Origin: Streptomyces sp. DG1A-41
GTDB taxonomy: Bacteria > Actinomycetota > Actinomycetes > Streptomycetales > Streptomycetaceae
Reading direction: 5' to 3'
Length of the DNA stretch: 64,000 bases
Assembly: GCF_037055355.1 (NCBI RefSeq)
Contig: NZ_CP146350.1
Span: 5,231,001 to 5,295,000, forward strand
A model generated the notes under the pieces. It was not told the origin of the DNA, did not search any database, and saw only the letters and a program-made list of their open reading frames with translations. The position numbers and the translations under genes are program-made. Numbering within the stretch: the stretch's first letter is position 1; each line of letters opens with the position of its first letter. Positions 38,619 through 46,847 of this stretch are shown here, in pieces.

Positions 38619-39317
38619 ATGTCCCAGCGCGTCACGTCCCGTTCTTCCCGTACGTCCCAGCTCCGCACCCGTGCGACCGTGCTGGCCGCCGGCCTCGGTG
38701 TCTCGGTCGCACTGGGAGCCGGGGTCGCGTCCGCCGCCGACACCACGGCTGCGTCCGGTGCCGCCAGTGCCGTCCAGGCGCAGGCCGCCGCCCAGGCCGA
38801 GGCCGCGAAGGCTGAGAAGGCCGCCACGGCTGCCGCCGCGAAGAAGGCGGCTGCCGCCAAGAAGGCCGCCGTGCAGAAGGCCGCCAAGAAGGCCAAGCCG
38901 TCCTGGGTCGACCCGGTGAAGAAGTACAAGCTCACCGCGAGTTTCGCCCAGAACGGCGGCATGTGGCAGTCCACCCACAGCGGGCAGGACTTCGCCGTGC
39001 CGAGCGGCACCCAGGTCGTCGCCGCCCACGGCGGCACCGTCGTCAAGGCCGGCGGCAACGGCGCCGGTGACGGCCCCGCGTACGGCAACGCCGTCGTGAT
39101 CAAGCACGGCAACGGCACGTACTCGCAGTACGCCCACCTGTCGAAGGTCAAGGTGAGGGTCGGCCAGGTCGTCAAGACCGGCCAGGAGATCGCCCGGTCC
39201 GGCAACACCGGCAACTCGAGCGGCCCGCACCTGCACTTCGAGATCCGTACGACCCCGAACTACGGCTCGGCGGTCGACCCGGTGAAGTTCCTGCGGGCCA
39301 AGGGCGTCAAGGTCTGA
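38619..39317 (+). CDS. Secreted M23-family metallopeptidase (LytM-type peptidoglycan hydrolase)
   Basis: 232 residues. Signal peptide (TRATVLAAGLGVSVALGAGV, cleavage near A-S-A-A-D), then an Ala/Lys-rich helical linker (about residues 45-95), then a LytM domain with zinc motifs H-S-G-Q-D, a mid-domain H, and H-L-H-F-E. The expected action is cleavage of peptide cross-bridges in peptidoglycan during growth or spore formation. ATG 38619 has ACGAGG upstream. The Ala-Lys helix could attach the enzyme to wall polymers. A large dyad follows about 66 bp after the stop. Confidence 0.93.
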   Translation: MSQRVTSRSSRTSQLRTRATVLAAGLGVSVALGAGVASAADTTAASGAASAVQAQAAAQAEAAKAEKAATAAAAKKAAAAKKAAVQKAAKKAKPSWVDPVKKYKLTASFAQNGGMWQSTHSGQDFAVPSGTQVVAAHGGTVVKAGGNGAGDGPAYGNAVVIKHGNGTYSQYAHLSKVKVRVGQVVKTGQEIARSGNTGNSSGPHLHFEIRTTPNYGSAVDPVKFLRAKGVKV

Positions 39318-39383
39318 CGATTCCGGACGGCCCGAGCCCGCCAGGGCTGTGACCGCGAACGTTCACCGGGCTGGTCGCGATGC

Positions 39384-39431
39384 GCTCGATCGCCGGACGG
39401 CTGGATACCCCAGCTCGTCCGGCGATCGAGC
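39384..39431. terminator. Large dyad of a dispersed Streptomyces type, probable terminator
   Basis: GCTCGATCGCCGGACG (39384-39399) pairs exactly with CGTCCGGCGATCGAGC (39416-39431); the loop adds GCTGG/CCAGC, for about 21 bp in all. Sequences of this CGCCGGACGG...CGTCCGGCG kind are common downstream of Streptomyces genes (from memory). It probably ends M23 transcription; no T-run follows. Confidence 0.7.
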
Positions 39432-39546
39432 CCTCCCGGGTCCTCCCTCAGCGGGTGCGCCGTTCTGTCCGGCCTGCGGCGCATCGCCAGGCATCCGGTG
39501 TCTATGTGGGCTACAGCGACCAAGTGCCGTCGAGGGTCAGGCGTAC

Positions 39547-39690
39547 ATGTCGAGCGATACGGCACAGACCGTCTGGGGGTTCGCTTTCGCCCCGCTGTTC
39601 GCCATCCCGGCCCTGATGGCCGCGGTGACCTGGTCGTACGCAAAGCGGCACCGGGCACGGGGACAGGCATCATCCCTGCCACGGCCTTGA
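39547..39690 (+). CDS. Very small putative membrane protein
   Basis: 47 residues: M-S-S-D-T-A-Q-T, one hydrophobic stretch (VWGFAFAPLFAIPALMAAVT), then a basic tail with K-R-H-R-A-R. ATG 39547; GAGGGTCAGG upstream could serve as a ribosome site at slightly long spacing. It has the shape of many small single-pass actinobacterial proteins, and codon third positions are G/C-rich, but there is no homology argument. It lies between the M23 dyad and the convergent TetR gene. Confidence 0.45.
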   Translation: MSSDTAQTVWGFAFAPLFAIPALMAAVTWSYAKRHRARGQASSLPRP

Positions 39691-39731
39691 CATCGGCTGA
39701 CCCAACCCGGCGGACCTGTGCCGTCACGGCA

Positions 39732-40316
39732 CTAGGAACCACGGGCTCCCCGGTGGGCCTGGGTCACCAGGTCCGTGGCGACCTCGAGGACGGCTCTGTT
39801 CTTGTCCTCGGGGTCGCCTTCCAGATCCTGGAGCAGGAACATCCCGGCGTGCAGCGTGAAGATCGCGCTGACGCAGCGCACCTGGTCGACCATGTCGGCG
39901 TCCGGGTCGATGATGATGTCGCGCAGGCCGCGGATGCGCTCCTTGAAGGAGTCGCCGATCCGCAGCTCCCGCACCGTCGCCTGGTTGTCGTGCATGAAGC
40001 GGAACAACGGCGCGGCGCCGGACAGGGTCTCCGCGTAACGGCGGACGATCTCCTGCTTGGTGTCGAGGGTGTGCGGCTGCCGCCGCCCCCACTCGATCAG
40101 TTCCTCGATCGGCTGCGTGAGGTCCTCGAAGATGCTGACGAGGATCTCTTCCTTCGTCTTGAAGTGGTAGTAGAGCGCCGCCTTGGTGACCTCCAGGCGT
40201 TCCGCGATCTCGCGCAGGGAGGTCTTCTCGTAGCCCTGCTCCGCGAAGAGTTCGAGGGCCACGTCCTGGATGCGCTGGCGGGTGTCCCCGCGGCGCCGCT
40301 GCCTGGTGCCGTCCAT
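39732..40316 (-). CDS. TetR-family repressor of the divergent MFS exporter
   Basis: 194 residues. Classic TetR N-terminal domain (R-Q-R-I-Q-D-V-A-L-E-L-F-A-E-Q-G-Y-E-K-T-S-L-R-E-I-A with recognition helix V-T-K-A-A-L-Y-Y-H-F-K-T-K); the C-terminal ligand domain contains LFRFMHDNQATVRELRIGDS. ATG 40316 is preferred since AGGAGG lies 12 nt upstream; ATGs at 40328 and 40352 are possible but one abuts the ribosome site and the other touches the operator. The 22-bp inverted arms between the two genes are its likely binding sites. Confidence 0.9.
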   Translation of the reverse strand: MDGTRQRRRGDTRQRIQDVALELFAEQGYEKTSLREIAERLEVTKAALYYHFKTKEEILVSIFEDLTQPIEELIEWGRRQPHTLDTKQEIVRRYAETLSGAAPLFRFMHDNQATVRELRIGDSFKERIRGLRDIIIDPDADMVDQVRCVSAIFTLHAGMFLLQDLEGDPEDKNRAVLEVATDLVTQAHRGARGS

Positions 40317-40355
40317 GGTGCCGCCCATCCTCCTACGCCGCTCCCTTTCCATAAA

Positions 40356-40425
40356 ACTTACTTGACGCCCGGCTAGTTGCGCGGCTAGCTTCCGAGTGTA
40401 GTCACTAGCCGGGCGGCAAGTAAGT
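40356..40425. promoter_or_regulatory. Paired 22-bp inverted operator arms between tetR and the MFS gene
   Basis: ACTTACTTGACGCCCGGCTA plus GT (40356-40377) is the reverse complement of 40404-40425 with one mismatch; a 26-bp spacer separates them. The left arm lies 40 bp before the repressor gene and the right arm 29 bp before the exporter gene, as expected for simultaneous repression of both promoters. Confidence 0.8.
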
Positions 40426-40453
40426 AGCGGTAGCTGGGGGAGTGGGAAGAGCG

Positions 40454-42061
40454 ATGGCGGACACGACGGACACACCGGCGGTCGGCGCCGACACCGACGC
40501 CGGGGGGAAGCAGCCGAAGAGCGTGCGGGTCGTGCTGCTCGCGCTGATGATCGCGATGATGCTCGCGATGCTCGACAACATGATCATCGGTACGGCGATG
40601 CCGACGATCGTCGGTGAGCTGGGCGGCCTCGAACACCTCTCATGGGTGGTCACCGCCTACACGCTCGCGACCGCGGCCTCCACCCCGCTGTGGGGCAAGC
40701 TCGGCGACATGTACGGCCGCAAGGGCATGTTCATGTCGTCCATCGTCCTCTTCCTGATCGGCTCGGCGCTCAGCGGCATGGCCCAGAACATGGGCGAGCT
40801 GATCGGCTTCCGCGCGGTTCAGGGCCTCGGTGCCGGCGGTCTGATGGTCGGCGTCATGGCGATCATCGGTGACCTGATCCCGCCCCGGGAGCGCGGCAAG
40901 TACCAGGGCATGATGGCCGGCGTCATGGCGCTGGCGATGATCGGCGGCCCGCTGGTCGGCGGCACCATCACCGACAACTGGGGCTGGCGCTGGGCCTTCT
41001 ACATCAACCTGCCCCTCGGCGTGGTCGCGCTGGTCGCCGTCAGTGCGGTGCTGCACCTGCCGAAGAAGCGGTCCGAGGCGCGGATCGACTACCTGGGCGC
41101 CGCCCTGCTGACCGTCGGCATCACCGCGATCGTGCTCGTCACCACCTGGGGCGGCACGGAGTACGCCTGGACCTCCGCGCGGATCATGGAACTGATCGGC
41201 ATCGGGGTCGCCGCACTCGTCGGCTTTGTGTTCTGGCAGACCAGGGCCGCCGAGCCGGTGGTGCCGCTGCACATCTTCCGCAGCCGCAACTTCACGCTGA
41301 TGTCGGTCATCGGCTTCATCACCGGGTTCGTGATGTTCGGCGCGACGCTGTTCCTGCCGCTGTACCAGCAGTCCGTGCAGGGTGCCTCCGCGACGAACTC
41401 CGGGCTGCTGCTCCTGCCCATGCTCGGCGCGATGCTGGTGACCTCGATGGTCGCCGGACGGGTCACCACGAACACCGGCCGGTACAAGGTGTTCCCGATT
41501 CTCGGCAGTGTGCTGATGACCGTCGGTCTCTACCTCCTGTCCACGATGGACACGGGGACCTCGCGGTTCACGTCCGGTGTCTTCATGGCCGTGGTCGGGT
41601 TCGGCATGGGCTGCCTGATGCAGATCACCATGCTGGTCGCGCAGAACAGCGTGGAGATGAGGGACATGGGCGTCGCGTCCTCGTCCGCCACCCTCTTCCG
41701 CACTCTCGGCTCCTCCTTCGGCGTCGCGATCATGGGCGCGCTGTTCAACAACCGCGTCCAGGACGTCATGGCCGAGCGGGCCGGCGCGCTGGGCTCCAAG
41801 GTCACCGAACAGTCGGCCCAGCTGGACGCGGCGAGCCTCGCCAAGCTCCCGGCAGCGGCCCGTGAGGCCTACCAGCACGCGGTCTCCGCCGGCACGCACT
41901 CGGCGTTCCTGCTGGGAGCCGTGGTGGCGGTGCTCGCCCTGGCGGCGGCCGTGTTCGTCAAGGAGGTCCCGCTCAAGGGAGCGGGCCCGAAGGCGGACGA
42001 CAAGGCGGACGACGAGTCGGACGCCCCGGCGACGCAGCCGCCTGTGGCGGAGGCCGTCTGA
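40454..42061 (+). CDS. MFS drug-exporter, DHA2 (EmrB/QacA, 14-TM) family
   Basis: 535 residues. Hydrophobic segments fit 14 membrane helices; motif A G-K-L-G-D-M-Y-G-R-K between helices 2 and 3 and the helix-1 L-D-N-M-I-I-G-T-A-M-P-T-I motif typical of DHA2 pumps are clear. The expected function is proton-driven export of toxic small molecules, drug unknown. A polar tail rich in Asp/Lys ends the protein. ATG 40454 has GGGAAGAG. It is divergent from its presumed TetR repressor and closed by a strong terminator. Confidence 0.93.
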   Translation: MADTTDTPAVGADTDAGGKQPKSVRVVLLALMIAMMLAMLDNMIIGTAMPTIVGELGGLEHLSWVVTAYTLATAASTPLWGKLGDMYGRKGMFMSSIVLFLIGSALSGMAQNMGELIGFRAVQGLGAGGLMVGVMAIIGDLIPPRERGKYQGMMAGVMALAMIGGPLVGGTITDNWGWRWAFYINLPLGVVALVAVSAVLHLPKKRSEARIDYLGAALLTVGITAIVLVTTWGGTEYAWTSARIMELIGIGVAALVGFVFWQTRAAEPVVPLHIFRSRNFTLMSVIGFITGFVMFGATLFLPLYQQSVQGASATNSGLLLLPMLGAMLVTSMVAGRVTTNTGRYKVFPILGSVLMTVGLYLLSTMDTGTSRFTSGVFMAVVGFGMGCLMQITMLVAQNSVEMRDMGVASSSATLFRTLGSSFGVAIMGALFNNRVQDVMAERAGALGSKVTEQSAQLDAASLAKLPAAAREAYQHAVSAGTHSAFLLGAVVAVLALAAAVFVKEVPLKGAGPKADDKADDESDAPATQPPVAEAV

Positions 42062-42070
42062 CCGGACCGC

Positions 42071-42107
42071 ACGAGGCCCCCGGGGTGGTCCTCCCCGGGG
42101 GCCTCGT
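42071..42107 (+). terminator. Terminator after the MFS gene
   Basis: ACGAGGCCCCCGGGG pairs perfectly with CCCCGGGGGCCTCGT (15 bp) around a 7-nt loop, 10 bp after the stop codon; no long T-run. Confidence 0.88.
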
Positions 42108-42199
42108 CATGCCCGGCGGCACAGGCCCGCTTCGTCCTCACCCCTCCTCACACGCCCGTACCGTCCCCACTGTCAGACCCCCGTGCCACCATCGGATCC

Positions 42200-42571
42200 A
42201 TGGACAAGACGCGGCAGGTTCGCCTGGCCAAGGACGCCATGGACCGTGACTGGGCCGATCCGGAGCTGGACCTGGGCGCCGTGGCCGCGCACGCCGGGTA
42301 CTCGCGGTACCACTTCATCCGCGCCTTCAAGGAGGCGTACGGCGAGACCCCCGGGCAGTACCTCACGCACCGCCGCATAGAACGCGCCGAGGACCTGCTG
42401 CGCACCGCCAACCTGTCGGTGACGGAGATCTGCCATCTGGTCGGCTTCAGCAGCGTCGGCACGTTCTCGGCCCGGTTCAAGGCGTGGACCGGCCTGACGC
42501 CCAGCGAGTACCGGACGAAGCACGTGGGCCGCGGAGCGGCGCTCATACCGGGCTGCTACGCCATGCTGTAG
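42200..42571 (+). CDS. AraC-family regulator consisting mainly of the DNA-binding domain
   Basis: 123 residues with the two AraC helix-turn-helices: L-G-A-V-A-A-H-A-G-Y-S-R-Y-H-F-I-R-A-F-K and V-T-E-I-C-H-L-V-G-F-S-S-V-G-T-F-S. No separate effector domain, so any signal input must come from elsewhere or the protein is constitutive. ATG 42200. It lies 138 bp upstream of a VOC-protein gene in the same direction, a pairing seen often in Streptomyces, suggesting it activates that gene. Confidence 0.88.
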   Translation: MDKTRQVRLAKDAMDRDWADPELDLGAVAAHAGYSRYHFIRAFKEAYGETPGQYLTHRRIERAEDLLRTANLSVTEICHLVGFSSVGTFSARFKAWTGLTPSEYRTKHVGRGAALIPGCYAML

Positions 42572-42709
42572 GCCGGCGGCTTCCGACCGGCACCCGGCAT
42601 CCGCACCGGCGCGCCGCAACAGCGCAATTCCGGAGAAGCGGGCTGACACCCCCGCTGCCTACGGTGGCGGGGCAAGCGCCGACCGGCCGCCGACCAGCAG
42701 GAGCACGCC

Positions 42710-43156
42710 ATGATCAAGGGTCTCGCCATTTCGACCGTCTGGGTCCTCGACCAGGACCGGGCCAAGGAGTTCTACACCGAGAAACTGGGCCTGGAGGTCC
42801 GTACGGACATGACCATGGGCGAGGGCGGCATGCGCTGGCTCACCGTCGGCTCGCCGAACCAGCCCGACGTCGAGCTCACGCTGATGGTGCCCGGCGGGCC
42901 CGCGATGGACCCCGAGTCCGCCGAGATGCTCCGGAAGCTGGTGACGAAGGGCGCGCTCGGCGCCGGCGTGCTGACCACCGACGACATCCACGGCGACTAC
43001 AAGAAGCTCAAGGACCGGGGCGTGGAGTTCCTCCAGGAGCCGAAGGAGCGCCCGTACGGCACGGAGGCGCTGTTCCGCGACGACTCCGGCAACTGGTTCT
43101 CGTTCACACAGCCCCGGGAAGGCGGACTCGACCCGGACCAGGACTGGACCTGCTGA
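42710..43156 (+). CDS. VOC-family (glyoxalase/bleomycin-resistance fold) protein
   Basis: 148 residues with the two beta-alpha-beta-beta-beta modules of vicinal-oxygen-chelate proteins; V-W-V-L-D-Q-D-R-A-K-E-F-Y-T-E-K-L-G-L at the start and Y-G-T-E-A-L-F-R-D-D-S-G-N-W-F near the end are typical. Metal ligands are not unambiguous. Possible roles are resistance binding protein or small-molecule lyase. AGGAGCACGCC precedes ATG 42710. It converges on cseC with a 13-bp gap. Confidence 0.87.
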   Translation: MIKGLAISTVWVLDQDRAKEFYTEKLGLEVRTDMTMGEGGMRWLTVGSPNQPDVELTLMVPGGPAMDPESAEMLRKLVTKGALGAGVLTTDDIHGDYKKLKDRGVEFLQEPKERPYGTEALFRDDSGNWFSFTQPREGGLDPDQDWTC

Positions 43157-43169
43157 CCACCCTGCGGGA

Positions 43170-44528
43170 CTACGTCCCCGACCCGGGCAGCATCGGATAA
43201 CTGCCCGTGTTCGTCGGCGCGTGCTCCGGCAGCCACAGCACGGCGACCGCGCCCTCGGCGGGCAGATGCTCCGGCGTCCCGGGGGTGCGCACGTTCCGGA
43301 AGGTCAGCCGGGCGCCCAGTACCCGGGCCTGACCGGCCGCGATGGTCAGGCCGAGGCCGTGGCCGTGCCCGGCCCGGTCCTTGCTGCCGGTGCGGAAGCG
43401 GCTCGGCCCCTCGGCGAGCAGGTCCTCGGGAAAACCGGGGCCGTGGTCGCGGACCCGGATGACCCGGCCCTCGACGGTGACCTGGATGGGCGGCTTGCCG
43501 TGCCGGGCGGCGTTGGCGAGCAGGTTGAACAGCACCCGCTCCAGGCGGCGCGGGTCGGTGGTGACCGCCGACTCGTGCACGATCCGCACCTCGACGTCCG
43601 GGTCCTTGGCAGCCACCCGCCGGGCGACGAACTCGCCCAGCATGATGTCCTGGAGCTCCGCCCGCTCCGAGGCCCCGTCCAGCCGGGCCACCTCGAGCAC
43701 GTCCTCCACGAGCGTGCGCATGGCCTTCGCCCGGTCCAGCACCAGCTCGGTCGGGCGGCCGGGCGGCAGCAGTTCGGCGGCGGTCAGCAGCCCGGTCACC
43801 GGTGTGCGCAGCTCGTGCGCGATGTCGGCGGTGACCCGCCGCTCGGCCTCGATCCGCTGCCGGAGCGTGTCCGCCATGGCGTCCACCGCGCTCGCCAGGT
43901 CGTCGGTCTCGTCCCGGACGACCCCGCCCATGGCGTCGCGCACGCGCACGTCCGTCTCGCCGCCCGCGAGCTGACTGGCCGCGACGGCCGCCTTGCGCAG
44001 CCGCCGCGAGAGGTGCCCGCCGATGAGCACGCCGAGCGCGCTGCCGCCGAGGACGACCGCGATGGAGCCGATGATCAGGGCCTGGTCGAGGTCCTGGAGG
44101 ATGTCCGAGCTGCGGTCGGTGAAGCCCGAGTGCAGGGACATCACATGCCCGTTCTTCAGCGGCACGGCGGCCCATATGTCCGGCGCGTCACCCGGCCGGT
44201 CCGCCACGTACGTCGCCCGCTGGCCCGCTTCCACCCGCTCCCGCAGCGCCGCCGGCAGGTCAGGGTCGTCGATCTTGGTGTTGGGGAAGTTCATCCGCCC
44301 GGACAGCTCGAAGTTGCGCTGGGCGATCATGATGCGCTCGTCGGCGAGGTCGCGCGCGTTGTCCAGCATCGACACCCGGGCGGCGTTGTGCACGACCAGG
44401 CTCAGGGCGATCGCCACCAGCGCCCCGACCAGCGCGATGGCCGCGCTCAGCTTCCATCTGAGGCCCGTGCGGATCCCCGCGCGATCCAAGCCCGTGGCGA
44501 CCAGGCGCCGGAAGTGCCCCCTCATCAC
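43170..44528 (-). CDS. cseC: CseC-type sensor histidine kinase of the SigE envelope-stress system
   Basis: 452 residues: two membrane segments (KLSAAIALVGALVAIALSLV and ALIIGSIAVVLGGSALGVLI) bracket an extracytoplasmic region of about 100 residues; then HAMP, the H box D-I-A-H-E-L-R-T-P-V-T-G and ATPase motifs N-L-L-A-N-A-A, D-H-G-P-G-F, G-H-G-L-G-L. In S. coelicolor CseC detects cell-wall damage and phosphorylates CseB, which turns on sigE. GTG 44528 begins 7 bp after the cseB stop; ATG 44525 is an alternative. Assigned from sequence plus the intact sigE-cseA-cseB-cseC order. Confidence 0.93.
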   Translation of the reverse strand: MMRGHFRRLVATGLDRAGIRTGLRWKLSAAIALVGALVAIALSLVVHNAARVSMLDNARDLADERIMIAQRNFELSGRMNFPNTKIDDPDLPAALRERVEAGQRATYVADRPGDAPDIWAAVPLKNGHVMSLHSGFTDRSSDILQDLDQALIIGSIAVVLGGSALGVLIGGHLSRRLRKAAVAASQLAGGETDVRVRDAMGGVVRDETDDLASAVDAMADTLRQRIEAERRVTADIAHELRTPVTGLLTAAELLPPGRPTELVLDRAKAMRTLVEDVLEVARLDGASERAELQDIMLGEFVARRVAAKDPDVEVRIVHESAVTTDPRRLERVLFNLLANAARHGKPPIQVTVEGRVIRVRDHGPGFPEDLLAEGPSRFRTGSKDRAGHGHGLGLTIAAGQARVLGARLTFRNVRTPGTPEHLPAEGAVAVLWLPEHAPTNTGSYPMLPGSGT

Positions 44529-44534
44529 CCCTGC

Positions 44535-45236
44535 TCAGGCCTTCAACTTGTAGCCGAAGCCGCGGACCGTCTCGATACGGTCCTGGCCGATCTTCTGCCG
44601 CAGCCGCTGCACGTGCACGTCGACGACGCGGGTGTCGCCGCCCCAGCCGTAGTCCCACACCCGCTCCAGCAGCTTGTCGCGGGAGAGCACCGTGCCCGGC
44701 GCCGTGGAGAACTCCAGCAGCAGCCGCATCTCGGTCGGCGTCAAGGCCACCGGCTGCCCGGCCCGGCGGACCTCCATGCCCTCGGTGTCGACCTCCAGGT
44801 CCCCGAAGGTGAGCACCCCGCCGTTCGGCGGCGAGGCCGGCTCCTCGGCCCGGCCGCCGGCCGCGTGCCCGAACCGGCGCAGCACCGCGCGGATCCGGGC
44901 GACCAGGACGGCGCCGTCGAACGGCTTGGTCACATAGTCGTCGGCACCCGCCTCCAGGCCCAGCACGACATCGATGGAGTCGGCCCGCGCCGACAGCATG
45001 ATGACCGGCACGGTCGACTCGTCCCGGATACGGCGGCACAGGCTGACCCCGTCGAGGCCGGGAACCATGACGTCCAGAAGCGCGATGTCGGGGCGGTCCG
45101 CCCGGAACGCCTCCAGGCCCGACAGCCCGTCGGGCATGGCGGTGACCATGAAGCCGTCCCGTTCCAGGGCGAGCTGCGTGGCCTCACGGATGACGTCGTC
45201 GTCCTCGACGAACAGGACGTGGGTCTGGTCTGCCAT
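44535..45236 (-). CDS. cseB: CseB-type OmpR-family response regulator
   Basis: 233 residues: receiver domain with V-E-D-D-D and phospho-acceptor in A-L-L-D-V-M-V-P-G-L-D, K in Y-V-T-K-P-F, and a C-terminal winged helix (L-T-P-T-E-M-R-L-L ... T-R-V-V-D-V-H-V-Q-R-L-R-Q-K-I). Phosphorylated CseB activates the sigE promoter in S. coelicolor. The start at ATG 45236 (MADQTHVLFVEDD) is clear. 137 bp separate it from cseA. Confidence 0.95.
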   Translation of the reverse strand: MADQTHVLFVEDDDVIREATQLALERDGFMVTAMPDGLSGLEAFRADRPDIALLDVMVPGLDGVSLCRRIRDESTVPVIMLSARADSIDVVLGLEAGADDYVTKPFDGAVLVARIRAVLRRFGHAAGGRAEEPASPPNGGVLTFGDLEVDTEGMEVRRAGQPVALTPTEMRLLLEFSTAPGTVLSRDKLLERVWDYGWGGDTRVVDVHVQRLRQKIGQDRIETVRGFGYKLKA

Positions 45237-45373
45237 CCCGGTGCTCTCAGTCCTCGTGTGGTTCGTGGGGTGCGTTCTGTCGCGTTCTCTCCGGGGGACG
45301 CGCGGTCCGTGTGATGCGTTCACCGGTGGATCGGTCCGAGCGGCCCGATCGGTTCACGTGCCTTCCGCCCGCG

Positions 45374-46027
45374 TCAGCTCGCGGGCTCCGGCGTGGGGGT
45401 GTCGCCGACGACCTTCCCGTAGTCGTTGTGCGTGCGGTACTCCTCGTCGAACCGGCCGGAGGTCCATCGGTACGTGATCACGTTCTCCCCGGAGGGACTC
45501 GACACCGGGTCGCCCTTCTCGTACACCTGCTTGGTCACGACGAGGTCGCCGCGGTCGATCTCCGCGTAGACCGGGGGTTCCTCGGCCTTGAACACATTCT
45601 CGTACGAGCCGTCGTGCTCGCGGTATACGTAACTGCCGACACCCACAGCGTCACCGCAGGTCAGCACGTTGACGACGACGTCGTCGGCCGACCCGCCGGT
45701 CAGGTTGCCGTAGGACACGTCGACGGGGTACTCGTCGGCGACGCACGGCTTCAGCTCGTGCTTCACCTCGGGGGAGACCTTCGGGTCGTCCTTGACGAGC
45801 CGGACGGCGTCGACCGTGTCGGGCGTCTTCGACGGTGCGGCGGACGGTGTGGCGGCGGCGCCCGCCACCGAGTCGGAGTGCGCCGGGCCCTCGTCGCGGG
45901 CGCCGGTGCCGCCCGAGCCGCATGCGGACACGAAAAGGGCGAGGGCGGCGAGCACGGCCAGTGCCGTACTCACCGCCTGGATGCTGCCCCGGGCCCGTGC
46001 AGATCCCTCGCCGGTCAGGCCGCGCAC
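45374..46027 (-). CDS. cseA: CseA-type lipoprotein, negative modulator of SigE signalling
   Basis: 217 residues with a lipoprotein signal (STALAVLAALALFVSACG; lipobox V-S-A-C) and a Ser/Pro/Thr-rich linker before a domain of unknown fold containing two Cys (K-P-C-V and L-T-C-G) that may pair. In S. coelicolor CseA is an extracytoplasmic lipoprotein that dampens sigE expression. GTG 46027 overlaps the sigE stop by 13 bp; a later GTG just before the hydrophobic stretch is also possible. Confidence 0.9.
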   Translation of the reverse strand: MRGLTGEGSARARGSIQAVSTALAVLAALALFVSACGSGGTGARDEGPAHSDSVAGAAATPSAAPSKTPDTVDAVRLVKDDPKVSPEVKHELKPCVADEYPVDVSYGNLTGGSADDVVVNVLTCGDAVGVGSYVYREHDGSYENVFKAEEPPVYAEIDRGDLVVTKQVYEKGDPVSSPSGENVITYRWTSGRFDEEYRTHNDYGKVVGDTPTPEPAS

Positions 46028-46554
46028 CGCTCCCGCTCCTCACGCTCCAGCGCGCGTGCGTCCAGATCGCGGGACTCCAGCTCCTCGCGGAGCCGGGCGA
46101 GCGCCCGGTGCAGCGTGCTCTTGACCGTTCCGGCCGACATGCCGAGGGCGGCGGCCGTCTCCTCCGTGGACATCTGCTCCCAGTGTCGCAGCACGACGAC
46201 ACTGCGCTGCTTCGGGGCGAGCACCTTCATCACGTCCATCAGCAGGGCGCGGTCCGCGTGCTGCTCGGTGGAGTCGTCGACCGAGGCGTCCGGGAGCTGC
46301 TCGGTCGGCACCTCCTCCAGCTTGCGGGCCCGCCACCACTCCGTCCGCGTGTTGATCATCACCCGGCGCAGGTAGGCGTCCGCCAGCCGCTTGTCCTCTA
46401 TGGTCTCCCAGCGGCCGTACGTCCGTACCAGCGCGGTCTGGAGCAGGTCCTGCGCGTCCGTCGGGTCCGGGACCAGACGCCGGGCGCTGCGCAGCAGCGC
46501 GTCCTGCCGCGTGCGGACGTACTCCTCGAACTCGAGCACCTCGCCCTGCGCCAT
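46015..46554 (-). CDS. sigE: ECF RNA polymerase sigma factor SigE (cell-envelope stress)
   Basis: 179 residues: sigma region 2 (D-A-Q-D-L-L-Q-T-A-L-V-R-T-Y and W-W-R-A-R-K) and region 4 (M-S-T-E-E-T-A-A-A-L-G-M-S-A-G-T-V-K-S-T-L). Closely matches S. coelicolor SigE from memory. No anti-sigma gene follows; instead regulation is transcriptional through CseB/CseC. GGGAGGCGG precedes ATG 46554. The 293-bp region upstream to mutY has no gene and should contain the CseB-dependent promoter; a small dyad CCGAAG...CTTCGG occurs at about 46682-46697. Confidence 0.95.
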   Translation of the reverse strand: MAQGEVLEFEEYVRTRQDALLRSARRLVPDPTDAQDLLQTALVRTYGRWETIEDKRLADAYLRRVMINTRTEWWRARKLEEVPTEQLPDASVDDSTEQHADRALLMDVMKVLAPKQRSVVVLRHWEQMSTEETAAALGMSAGTVKSTLHRALARLREELESRDLDARALEREERERCAA

Positions 46555-46847
46555 GGTGAACCGCCTCCCGTATCCCCGTTACGGCCGGCGACCCGCCGCC
46601 CGTGTCATGCCTGTGTTCCTTGGTTGTCCCGTGTCTTCCGGGAACGGGATTGAAGGTACGGAGGCGTTGTCACGGCACTGTCCGAAGCAGCCTTCGGCTA
46701 GCACTCGGCTGTCCGTCGGTTGTGTAACGGACGTCGGAACGGGGTAAAGCGGTGGGCGTGTTGGGGTGGGTCCAGGGTGATTTGTCCACCCCGATCGCTG
46801 TGACGGGCGCTGTGACGGGCGACCCGCGTCTGTGACCTGCCTGTACG

